NCBI GenBank assembly: GCA_029215795.1
Contig: JARDYH010000003.1
Coordinates: forward strand, 171,318,382 to 171,382,381
Direction of reading: 5' to 3'
Length of the DNA stretch: 64,000 nt
Source: Anniella stebbinsi
Taxonomy: Eukaryota > Chordata > Lepidosauria > Squamata > Anniellidae
Part shown: positions 54,049-64,000 of the stretch, one piece after another
Layout: each line of letters opens with the position of its first letter
Numbering within the stretch: position 1 is the first letter of the stretch
The notes under the pieces: model-generated
Databases searched by the model: none
The model's input: the letters and a program-made list of their open reading frames with translations, nothing else
What the model was told of the DNA's origin: nothing
Made by a program: the position numbers and the translations under genes

Positions 54049-56592
54049 ACATACTGCTTCCAATACTGTAGGTATAATATTTGCCTCTTTATGATCTCAA
54101 GCCTAAAAAAAAAAAAACATTTGTACACACCAGTCTCCTGGTACTGGTCATCCTACTATTAATTAATTGTAGCTGATAGGAAAGGGTTAAATCGTGGGAG
54201 CTGCAAGGAATTAAGAAAAAAGGAGAGGGGTTTTTGCCATTTTTTGAGCGCTCCTTAATTAGGGCTGCCCAAATGATAATGGACGGGTGGTGTGTGTGCG
54301 CGCGCGGGCGGCGGCAGCGGGCTTGGAAGCGTATCCTCCTGGCTGCCGAGGCCGGGTGTCTGGAGCGGAGCACGCGCTGTCAGTTGGTGAGCGGAGGGGC
54401 CATTGAACGCCCTCCCCATCATCCTCTTCATCATCAACCTACCCCCGCGGCCCAGCGGAGCACAACAGCCCGCATTAGGCAAGCCCTTCAGGAGCCTCAC
54501 AGCAGCCAGGCAGAGCCCGCACGCGAGGGCACCGGCGGGGCGCACACACAACGCCGGCGAGGGGGAGGAGAAGGGGAGGAACAAAGGATCAAAGAGATCG
54601 AGAGAGAGTGATCCTTCCTTGCACGCATGGCTGCAAAACTGAGCTAGGTTCAGCCGTTCTGCTTGAGTAAAAAGTGAAAGCAGACACGAGCCCTGTAATG
54701 GATACTAGCAACAGGATCAAAGGGATCGAGATGAGAGAGATCCTTCCTTGCACGCATGGCTGCAAAACTCAGCTAGGCTCAGCCGTTCTGCTTGAGTAAA
54801 AAGTGAAAGCAGACACGAGCCCTGTAATGGATACTAGCAACAGGATCAAAAGGATCGAGACGAGAGAGTGTTTCCTTTTCTTCGCGGGAAGCGGGAGGGG
54901 GAAGAGGGGAAGACCGGGCCTCTGTGGAATTTTTTTTGAAACATTTTATCTAAAAATTCCATAGCCATCAAATGCCTGGACCTATCATTCTGAAATTTCT
55001 GACACATATCTACCCCTAACCCATCTACAAAGTGAGCAATGTTCAGACTTCTAACTTTTAAAATAAAAAGGTTATAGGCGTTTCTTTCCTCATTGTTTCA
55101 AAAATTAATTGCCACACAAGGCAAGCTCCAATGTTTCTGAAATTTTACACACATATCAAGTGAAGTGTTCCCTGTAATGTGCCCATGTTTCCTGTTTGTA
55201 TCTTAAAAAATAAAAAAATGGGAGGCGTAACTGTATTTACCCCACTACTACCCATTTTTCTAAAATTAACTGCCATACAAGGCAAGCACCTACGTTTTTG
55301 AAATTTCACACACATAGGTCCCAAGGTACCACCTACAATGTGGCAAAGTTTCATGTGTGTAACTTTAAAAATGACAAAGTTATAGGCATTCCTGCGTATT
55401 TATTAAAAAATTAATTGCCACAAAATGCATGCACCAATCTTTCTGAAATTTCTCACAGATAACTATCCCTAACCAGTCTACAATGTGCCCAAGTTTCCTG
55501 TTTGTATCTTCAAAAATAAAAATGTGGGAGGCATAACTGCATTTCTCAGTGGGAAAGTGCAATGCAATGATTCCCTATGGGAAAGTGCTTTCCAATGATT
55601 CCCTATGGACAAGTACTCTCCAATGAATCCCTATGGGCAAGTGCTGTCCAATGAATCCCTCATTGTTTCAAAAATTAATTGCCACACCAGGCAAGCACCA
55701 ATGTTTCTGAAATTTTACACACATATCAAGTGAAGTGTTCCCTGTAATGTGCCCAAGTTTCCTGTTTGTATCTTCAAAACTAAAAAAATGGGAGGCATAA
55801 CTGTATTTACCCCACTACTACCCATTTTTCTAAAATTAATTGCCACACAAGGCAAGCACCTATGTTTCTGAAATTTCACACACATAGGTCCCAAGGTACC
55901 ACCTACAATGTGGCAAAGTTTCATGTGTGTAACTTTAAAAATGACAAAGTTATAGGTGTTTCTTTCCTCATTGTTTCAAAACTTAATTGCCACACAAGGC
56001 AAGCTCCAATGTTTCTGAAATTTCACTCACATATCAAGGCAAGTGGTACCTGTAATGTGCCCAGGTTTCCTGTTTGTATCTTTACAAATAAAAAAATGGG
56101 AGGCGTAACTGTATTTACCCCACTACTACCCATTTTTCTAAAATTAATTGCCACACAAGGCAAGCACCTATGTTTCTGAAATTTCACACACGTAGGTCCC
56201 AAGGTACCTCCTACAATGTGGCAAAGTTTCATGTTTATAACTTTAAAAATGACAAAGTTATAAGCATTCATGGGTATTTAATAAAAAATTAATTGCCACA
56301 AAACGCATGCACCAATCTTTCTGAAATTTCTCACAGATAACTATCCCTAACCAGTCTACAATGTGCCCAAGTTTCATCCTTTTATCTTTAAAAATGAAAA
56401 AGTTATAGGCGTTTTTGTAAAACAATACTTGGCTATGGGAAAAAGCATTCAAAATGGCGTCCGATCCGGATCGGACCTCGTCGGATCGGATCGGATCGGA
56501 GGTTGGTCGGATCGGATCGGATCGGATTTTCCCGATTTTGGGTCGGATCGGATTCGGATCGTGGATCCGATCCGATCCGATGCACACCCCTA
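54049..56592 (-). repeat. Fold-back, right arm
   Basis: The inverted copy of 51253-53808, carrying the mirrored GC block, 129-bp repeats, 307-bp repeat and the right ATCGGA array. The outermost ~110 bp do not follow the inversion exactly (see findings). Confidence 0.92.
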
Positions 56593-56600
56593 ATTGCTTG

Positions 56601-57572
56601 GCCCCGTGGATTCTCCAGTATGGGGTTCCACAGGGGTCAGTTTTGTCCCCCATGCTGTTCAATATCTACATGAAACCGTTGAGTGCAGTCATCCGGAGTT
56701 TTGGAGTGCGTTGTCATCAGTACGCTGATGACACGCAGCTCTATTTCTCCTTTTCATCTTCATCAGGTGAGGCTGTGGATGTGCTGAACCAGTGCCTGGT
56801 TGCGACAATGGACTGGATGAGGGCTAATAAACTGAAACTCAATCCAGACAAGACTGAGACGCTGTTAGTGGGTGGTTCCGCTGACCGGATGGAGGGTGTT
56901 CAACCTGTTCTGGATGGGGTTGCACTCCCCTTGAAGGAGCGGGTTCGTAGCTTAGGGGTTCTCCTAGAACCATCTCTGTCACTTGAGGCGCAGGTGGCCT
57001 CAGTGGCACGGAGTGCCTTCTACCAACTTCGGTTGGTGGCCCAGCTATGCCCCTATCTGGACAGGGATAACCTGGCTTCAGTTGTCCATGCTCTGGTAAC
57101 CTCCAAGTTAGATTACTGCAATGCACTCTACGTGGGGCTGCCTTTGAAGGTGGTTCGGAAACTGCAGCTTGTGCAAAATGCAGCGGCCAGATTGATAACT
57201 GGAACCAGTAGGTTCGAACATATAAGACCTACTCTGGCCCGCTTGCATTGGCTGCCTGTATGTTTCCGAGCCCAGTTCAAGGTGCTGGTTTTAACCTATA
57301 AAGCCTTACACGGCTTGGGACCACAATACCTGATGGAACGCCTTTTCCGACATGAACCTACCCGAACACTACGTTCAACATCTAAGGCCCTCCTCCGAGT
57401 GCCTCCTCCGAGGGAGGCTCGGAGGTCAGCAACAAGAGAGAGGGCCTTCTCTGTGGTGGCTCCCCAATTGTGGAACGATCTCCCCGACGAGGCCCGCCTG
57501 GCGCCAACATTGTTATCTTTTCGGCGCCAGGTCAAGACTTTCCTCTTCTCTCAGGCATTTGGCAATATCTGA
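56601..57572 (+). pseudogene. L2 ORF2, RT second half and C-terminus
   Basis: Continues the RT directly after the duplication [28 protein letters not shown] (motif B), [11 protein letters not shown] (motif C, YADD at 56721-56732), [87 protein letters not shown] and [11 protein letters not shown], with a stop at 57570-57572. An open frame running back to 56454 starts inside the inserted element; those first residues are not LINE. The phase matches 49570-51252 when the insertion and one duplication copy are ignored. Confidence 0.93.
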
Positions 57573-57787
57573 GGAGCCTGGGTTTGTTTTGTTTTGCTTT
57601 GTTTTTGTAGTATTTGAAGTGTTGATGTGGTTTTTAAATGTATAGATTGTGTGTATGTTGTATGTTTTTGCTGTTTTAATTTTTGTATATTGTTTTTAAT
57701 TGTTTTTAATCCTATGTAAACCGCCCAGAGAGCTTCGGCTATGGGGCGGTATACAAATGTAATAAATAAATAAATAAATAAATAAAT

Positions 57788-58625
57788 TTAAAGATTGAGG
57801 TCATGCTACTGCCTACCCCCTAGAACACTGGCATCTAAAGATGCAGGCAAAGATGGTAGCCATGCAGAGAAGTGCCCACTTACAAAAGAGAGATCCTCGT
57901 AGCTAAAGAGTAACTCATGAGCATGGCTTTCTGCATGGGTAGGACCTCTTCCAGAGAACCTCTGATGATCTGCAGCCAAGCCCTGGGTGGGGCTCAAGGA
58001 GCTCATGTTTAAAAGCCTAGGTCAGATATTTGCTGGAGGGATGTCAGTGTACCAGCTCCTATGCAGTTCTCTTCACTGCTTAACTCTTTTTACTGGACAC
58101 TGCTCCCTCCCCCCATGCTTGGAGGAGTGATTTGCATCAAGGAATCAATGCAGGGGTAAAGGTCAGGGATGCACTTACCCGAAACAGCATCTATATCTCA
58201 GGATATATACTGTATGCCTCAAGGGGGATCACTGGCAGCTTCCCTTCCAGCCTTTCCATCTGAGCCCCCTGGCGATTCTCTTTGCCCTGCACCCCATAGG
58301 CTAGCCTGTACCCTCAGGGGTGAAGTACGTGCTCTCCCACAACCAATGTTGGAATACGATTCAGCTGCCAGTCTGGAGGGGAGCATAATCTTGGTTCTCG
58401 CTTCAGGTAGCAAAATGTTTTGGGTTGGCCTGGCAAAGAGTTAGATCCCTTCCTTCATGCTATGGCTCTGATCCAAATGACTCCCCCCCACACACACATC
58501 CTGGTTGCTTTTTGACACATACACACATACACACACATACTCCAAGACCTCCTATACCACATCCAGTTTGACCTTGAGTTGACATAATCAGAATAAAGTG
58601 TCGCTCTTCTTTGGTCATTATTTTC

Positions 58626-58666
<41 letters not shown>

Positions 58667-59837
58667 AACATTTGCTCAGGAAATCATATATGCTAGTTGT
58701 ATATTGCTAGAAAACTCATTTGTCCCACCTCAGAGCTTTGCATGTGCACTGGTGTTCTTAAACATGTGGGCGGCCCATTCATTTCACTGGAGGGAGCAGA
58801 TTTGTGTGCAAAATGATCAAGACTAATGCTGAAGTAAATTCTCCCCCATAAATTCTCCTTTGCAGATTTTGTTCTTGTATTTTTGCAACACATTTGATAC
58901 CTGATGCGAACGGGATAAGAATTTAACAGATCACTCACAGGAATTGAGTGACTGAGCACGAAAGCTTGGCAGGAAATAAAACGTTGATCCGTCATTCAAG
59001 ATTTGGTGAAGGCTGACGCTGAATTTTTTTAAAACAACAACAACCATGAAGCTTCTTGAAGTTTTTCTGCTAATCTTGCTCAAAATGTTGGTAATTGCTT
59101 TTTCCTCATGTAAGAGGAAATGTGAATACTGCACAATGGAAATATATATTAATGGAACAAACAGTACATAGGTGGCTTCATACTGAAGTGAGAACAGCAT
59201 CATTAATGTATAGCATCCTGAAAATGCTACTGATTAAAAGATTGTCAAGTGACAGGTACTTTAAAATGTATTAAGCATGATTGGCATGATCCATAAGGTG
59301 CTAAAATGATGTTTAAAAAGAAACAAGAAGTTTGTAAATGGATAGATAGATAGATAATTACTGTATTTCAATTATTATTTTTATTATATTAGACTTGTCA
59401 AGGATTTAATAAGGGTCGTTTCATAATTAAAATTTCTATTGAAATTGATCTGCTAGCAATATAATGCATGTACTGCTGTGTGTGTGTGTGGGGGGAAGTG
59501 TGCTGATTAAACTATGGTCAAGGACATTTGCACAACCTGGACAGAAGCTAAAAGAAAATCAGTAATGAAAGCCAGAGTTTAAGCCATGTTTTAAATTACT
59601 CAGATTTGGAGATATGCAGAAGTTGGCAGATCAATGAAAAGTAGAGATGGTGAACATGGATTCCATAATTTGTGAGAAATGTATATATAGAATGAATTCC
59701 ATAGATCTGAATATTTGCCCTTCACATTTGGTCTTCCTAGGTTACAGGTGCCTAGCTAGGACTGTTTTGTCTGCCCTGCTATATGTGTAAAGCTGCACTG
59801 ACTTGTTGGAATTAACTTTTCTAGAAATGACTGTCTA
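57788..59837. other. No recognised gene; CA/TA/TG microsatellites
   Basis: A CA-rich stretch lies at 58489-58545, and (TA)n-(TG)n at 58625-58667. Frames up to 100 codons on the minus strand at 58693-59203 have no recognisable domain. Confidence 0.45.
59340..59356. repeat. (GATA)n microsatellite
   Basis: Four GATA units. Confidence 0.8.
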
Positions 59838-59981
59838 GATAAGAACATAAGAAGAGTCCTGATAGATCAGACCAGCATTCTTTTCCCACAATGGCCAACC
59901 AGATGCCAATGGGAAGCCCACAAGCAGGACATGAGTGCAATAACATTCTTCCACTTGTGTTCCCCAACAGCTGGTATTCAG

Positions 59982-61159
59982 TAGGGATGTGCACAGTAAA
60001 AAAAAATCAGATCGGAATTGGAATCGGAACCGGAAGTGATGCCTCAGATCAGATCGGAGGCTTTCTGGATTGGATCGGATCCAATTCTGATCTGAAAATT
60101 GGATGTCTGGTTTTTGGATTGGACGCCATTTTAGGTGTTTTCACCATAGGCTTGCATTGGGGGAAAGAAAGCATTTCCCCAATGCAAGCCTATGCGGAAA
60201 ACATGGGGGTGGGTGAGTGGGGACCTAACTCCCCCCTCCCTGTCCCTCCCCCCCACATGTGCTCCTTACCTGCTCGGGCTGTCCGCTTCCGTCCGCTGCC
60301 ACCTGCTGGTTCCTTCTACTGAGAAACAGGCTTCATGGCCTGCCTCTCAGTAGAGCGCAGGGTGATGATGTCCCCCGGCGCACTACTGAGAGGCAGGGCG
60401 CGAAGTCTGTTTCTCAGTAGAAGGGACCAGCAGGTGGCAGCGGATGGCCCCAGCATGTAAGTGGGGACCTCCCTCTCCCCCCCCACTCGCACTCCTTACC
60501 TGCCGGGGATGTCCACTTCCGTCCGCTGCCGCCTGCTGGTCCCTTCTACTGAGAAACAGGCTTCATGGCCTGCCTCTCAGTAGAGCGCTGGGTGATGACG
60601 TCACCTGGCACACTACTGAGAGGCAGGCTGCGAAGCCAGTTTCTCAGTAGAAGGGACCAGCAGGCGGCAGCAGGCAGCAGTGGATGGCCCCTGCAGGTAA
60701 GTGGGAACCTCCCTCTCCCTCTCCCTCCCCCTCCCCCCACTCACACTCCATACTTGCTGCTTCCTTGCTGCCATCCACTGTCGCCCGCTGCTTCAGTACT
60801 ACTGAGAAACAGGTGTTGTGACCTGTTCCACAGTAGAGCGAGGGCACGCTGAGTGATGACGTCACCTGGTGTACCGTTGCTCTATTGTGGAACAGGCTGC
60901 AAGGCCTGTTTCAAAGTAGTATGGAAGCAGTGGATGGTAGCAGATGGCAGCGAGGAGGCAGCAGGTAAGGAGCACGAGTGGGGGGAGGGGGGAGGAGGTC
61001 TGATCCTCCGATTTTTCTGATCCAGATCGGGTCTTTTCATATCGGATCAGATCAGATCAGATGATCCAGATGATTGGGATCAGAATCAGATAATTTTATC
61101 CCATTTTGCCCGGATCGGGTCCAGATAGTGGATTGGACTCAATCCACTGCACATCCCTA
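59982..61159 (+). mobile_element. hAT-like non-autonomous element with tandem hairpin cassettes
   Basis: A 1,178-bp element with ends TAGGGATGTGCACAG and CTGCACATCCCTA; 8-bp duplication GTATTCAG / GTATTAAG with one mismatch. Subterminal ATCGGA/TCCGAT-like motifs lie at 60005-60115 and 61010-61140. The interior has three successive palindromic cassettes of about 200 bp (60268-60460, 60497-60701, 60752-60970). Each is built from CTACTGAGAAACAGG and its inverted copy around a CAGTAGAGCG..GATGACGTCACC centre. Frames on both strands are GC-rich cassette translations, not genes. Confidence 0.9.
60596..60603. promoter_or_regulatory. TGACGTCA (CRE-type) palindrome in cassette 2
   Basis: A perfect TGACGTCA octamer at the centre of cassette 2; another lies in cassette 3 at 60857-60864. 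Cassette 1 has the degenerate TGATGTCC. A consensus CREB/ATF site; any function is inference. Confidence 0.4.
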
Positions 61160-61195
61160 GTATTAAGTGGCATGGTACTTCTGATAAATAGAAGT

Positions 61196-64000
61196 AATAT
61201 CTGTGTGGCCTTCCAGATGCTGTTGGACAGTAAAAACATTAAGATAACCAAAAGGAGACATGGACATACTTTAACATTGTGGAAATGTGATGTTTGGATG
61301 CAGAAAAAAATGTAGCAAAATAATTTGCAAAGAGCCATAGCAGTGAGTAGGCCACATTTCAGTGTCTTTGCAAATGAAATGAATAGCATAGCATGCCAGC
61401 AAAAACCTATATTTTTTTCATAACAGCCTAAAAGTATCTCTTTAGATCATATTCTTACTTTAGGTCTCTACCCAAGTTTTCTATTGACTTTTGTTTTCAA
61501 GTGTTATCCTTCCAAAGCAATTTGGCTTACCACTGAGACCACATCACAATATTTTTTGTATCCTCTTTTTCTTTTCTTTTACAGTATATGTATCTTTCTA
61601 TCAGCTATGCTGCTATTGAGTTTATATTTCAAAATATGCAGCACAGCCTTTCAACCCTGCTGTAGAATGTTAATAATCTCCCCTCTAGAAGAAGTGGAAA
61701 GTGTTGACAGCTATGCTTTTAAAATTTTGTGCTTATAAAAGCACAGGACTACTTTCTTTTAAACACTGTTGAAGGTAGTCCTTGGCTAACCCTTCAGCTC
61801 ATGTCTACATAGAGGTAGATTTGTTGACAAACTGAGTTTGTGTGCACTTAGTCATGGCTGGTTGGAGTTATGATAAATTACGGTCTGACTATTCATGGAA
61901 GCTTCGCATGACCCCATCCAATGAACATGCAGAGGGGTGGTTGGGGCTGCGCTGGCTAGCTGGACACACAACTGGAATCGCACACCCTCCCTTGACAAGT
62001 TTCCATTATGAGAAATGTGTGTGTACAGCTATAAGGGCAGAGAGCTCCTACACTCAAAGTGGGTCCCTGGTTGTGCACACTAAGAGCTCCTGAAGAACTC
62101 TTTCTCACACTTGTCCAAATGACATTTATCAGGGGAGGGAGAAGGCAGTGCATGGTTCTAGCACTCACAGTTCCAAGAAATCCTCTGCACATCCCTTGAA
62201 CAAGCGGACAGATTCGCATGAACCCCACTATAGTGATCATGATATGAACATCTCAGTTACAAGTGTTTGCACATTACATTGAATTGTGCATCCATGTTGT
62301 TTGTATTCATGTTCAGACGGTTCTAAGAATCAGACTAGATGTATGAATATCTGATTTGTACACATGTGCTAGAATCTTACTTAATCTAAACTGCAGATCA
62401 TGCAAACAGCTTTACTTGCATTGCATGAACACATACATATTTGTGTGGATGACGAATGCATGATAACTTAAGAGAGCATTCTTACAGCCTCTAGACAGTA
62501 TCTGAGGGGCCATACAATTGTTTGGAGTCCCTCCTCTGAGGTCAGAGACAGTGCTCAACTTTGGAATTGGGTGGGGGTCGGAGAGCTGACCTCCCATCAC
62601 CCCCTCTCAGCCATTGTGGAAAGAACTGTGGAAAGTGGAAAAGGGGTCATTTTGCTGGGTGGATAGGAGAGGAGACTGGAGGGGCTAGCTATGCTGAGGC
62701 CTCTCCAGCCTCCTTCCCTCTCTCTCTCCAAAGCCCCACTATCTAGAGAAAATGCAGGGTGGGAGGATGTGGAGGCAATGATTGCCTTTGCTGCTCCTCC
62801 CGCCCTGCAGAAGATGATCATCAGCCTCTACATTCAGGGGCTTATGATCACTGAGGGTGCAATAGATAGGATTGCACCCTTCATATAATACTTTGGAGGT
62901 GGTGGATGTGTGGGTGCTGAGGAACTACTATAGCAGTTTTTCATGAGGTGATTCTGAGGCAGAGTGGAAGATCTGAGAGAGGAAAGAGACTGTGGAGACC
63001 ACAGGAAGAGTGAATAAAAAGCACCATCCAGAGAAGATAGTAGAGGAAAGAACTGCAGCCTCTGGCCCTCACACAGTGGATAGCCAGAATGGCATATTGT
63101 TGGAATGGGCAGACTTCAGGCTTGTGGGATTTACCTTTTCCCCCCATGATCTACAAGCAAGAACCTGGTGCAAATGGCATAAAGAACATTCAGCCTAGGA
63201 ATTTGTTTTGAGCACCAGGACTAAACAGAGCTCAATGTCCTTCTGCACAAAGAAATCCACTCCTAGTTTCCCCAAGCTTCCTTCATTTCAGCAATATATT
63301 TTAGGGTTTGGCTTGGGTGGGGGTGCAGAAGAAGTCATTTTGTTTTGTAGGAGTCAGGAATCCTTGCCAATCTACTGCAAATCACTTAGAAACCTACCAG
63401 TGGATCAAGATCTATCTTCTGCTCACCCCAGGTATATTGTGTGTGACCGCTAGCTCTATTTTCCTATCAGTTTCACAAGTGGCTGGATCTCAGAAAGGCT
63501 TTTAAGATTATCCTCACTGTGCTTCAACAATCTGCCCTGGTTATCTGGCAGTCTGTTCTCAGCATTAGAGACCATGGTGAATACTGAATAGCATTCTAGC
63601 CAGGTGTCCTGCCTAATGGAGCTCAGTCTGAATAAGAGAGGATTCAGTCCTAAACAATAAATCACTAGTAAACAATGAAAAACTCACTACAGGGAATGCT
63701 TTAGCATTTGTGAAGAGTTTTGTTAAGAGTGGCATTGTCCATAGGGCCCACATGCATCCCTACACTCAAATTATTTGATGAAATGGGTTCTTGTTATCTC
63801 CCCAATACATTAGGCTGACAAGAGCTTTGCTTAATCACTCTCATCAATCTTTCACCCACCATATAATTTTATTTGCCTTCTTTTTGTTAACTTGTCTGTC
63901 AAAGTAACTCAACCCTTTCGCAGTGATAAAGCTTTCACTTCACATAAGCCTGAGGTAGCTGTTACTAAAAATGGTTGCCAGGAACAGCCGAGTGAGGAGA
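61196..64000. other. No recognised gene
   Basis: AT-rich sequence with frames of 61-97 codons and no recognisable domain. A short AGGATTGCACCCTTCA repeat lies near 62868. Confidence 0.45.

Larger units (their letters stand above)
51253..56592. mobile_element. Giant fold-back hAT-like element (5,340 bp)
   Basis: Inserted in L2 ORF2 with a perfect 8-bp duplication ATTGCTTG (51245-51252, 56593-56600). The ends are TAGGGAAGTGCACTG and GATGCACACCCCTA. The left arm (51253-53808) and right arm (54049-56592) are inverted copies with few differences; the largest seen is about 21 bp present near 53321-53341 and absent on the right. The order in each arm, from outside inwards: ATCGGA arrays, a 307-bp higher-order tandem repeat, 129-bp direct repeats, a GC-rich block, and a poly(T)/poly(A) run. 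The spacer is 53809-54048. No transposase is visible; the repeated frames of 60-134 codons are tandem-repeat translations. Confidence 0.92.
49284..57787 (+). mobile_element. L2-clade LINE, plus strand, split by a 5.3-kb insertion
   Basis: Excluding the insertion at 51253-56592 (and one copy of its duplication) the L2 part is about 3.2 kb. It carries an apurinic-type endonuclease domain, the RT domain and C-terminus of ORF2, and a 3' UTR with AAACCGCCCAGAGAGCTTCG and an (AATA)n tail ending near 57787. The 5' end abuts the minus-strand CR1. ORF1 and 5' UTR are absent. One frameshift near 49570-49589 in the endonuclease and the large insertion make it inactive. It is by far the most complete LINE in the window. 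Confidence 0.92.
59838..61195 (-). mobile_element. CR1 3' end, minus strand, split by hAT-like element
   Basis: On the plus strand it starts AAGAACATAAGAAGAGTCC (the inverted TTCTTATG tail) and continues GACCAGCATTC, ATGGCCAACCAGATGCC, AGGACATGAGTGC and GTTCCCCAACAGCTG-like up to GTATTCAG (59974-59981). After the insertion it resumes at 61160 with GTATTAAGTGGCATGG, the diverged continuation. Confidence 0.78.

Noticed and set aside
51253..56592. Palindrome as an assembly artefact
   Set aside because: A false inverted duplication would not create an 8-bp target duplication in L2 with L2 continuing in phase on the other side. The two outer ends also differ in detail. Long reads should still confirm it.

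Overview
The window reads as intergenic or intronic DNA of a squamate reptile (a lizard or snake). The best evidence is two copies of a tRNA-headed SINE that I recognise as the Sauria SINE (10510-10745 minus; 22399-22985 plus). It also holds CR1 and L2 LINEs, a Penelope-like element, a solo LTR and many short inverted-repeat DNA transposons. I found no convincing host protein-coding exon, rRNA, functional tRNA or CRISPR. Every long open frame I could interpret belongs to a mobile element, a tandem repeat or GC-rich low-complexity DNA. Family names come from motif recognition by eye; no database was searched.

Layout. 1-10 kb: two GGCTGAATTC-ended MITEs, a 1 kb hAT-like element (4325-5372) and a Penelope-like GIY-YIG fragment (6364-6648, minus), with a hammerhead-ribozyme-like motif on the plus strand at 7254-7297. 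10-39 kb: a patchwork of Sauria SINEs, L2 and CR1 3' ends, palindromic 320-bp MITEs with 8-bp target duplications, MITEs with 3-bp duplications, and microsatellites. 39.7-40.8 kb: a solo LTR with TG...CA ends and a perfect 5-bp duplication (CTACC). 47.0-49.3 kb: a minus-strand CR1 carrying at least four later insertions. 49.3-57.8 kb: a plus-strand L2 with endonuclease and reverse transcriptase domains, split inside the RT domain by a 5,340-bp insertion. 59.8-61.2 kb: a third hAT-like element, inserted in a CR1 3' end. The rest is single-copy-looking AT-rich DNA.

The centrepiece is the insertion at 51253-56592. It is a giant fold-back: two arms of about 2.55 kb, nearly identical in inverted orientation, around a 240-bp spacer, flanked by a perfect 8-bp duplication ATTGCTTG. 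Its ends (TAGGG.. / ..CCCCTA) and its subterminal ATCGGA arrays tie it to the elements at 4325-5372 and 59982-61159. Its arms hold a 307-bp higher-order repeat, 129-bp direct repeats and a GC-rich block that may be captured host DNA. Its spacer holds a damaged copy of the palindromic 320-bp MITE family. None of these hAT-like elements encodes a visible transposase, so they would need one supplied in trans.

The nesting gives a relative order: CR1 first; then L2, the L2 tail, the MITEs and a tail-only retro-insertion; then the fold-back inside L2. Removing the fold-back with one duplication copy leaves the L2 frame continuous across the junction.
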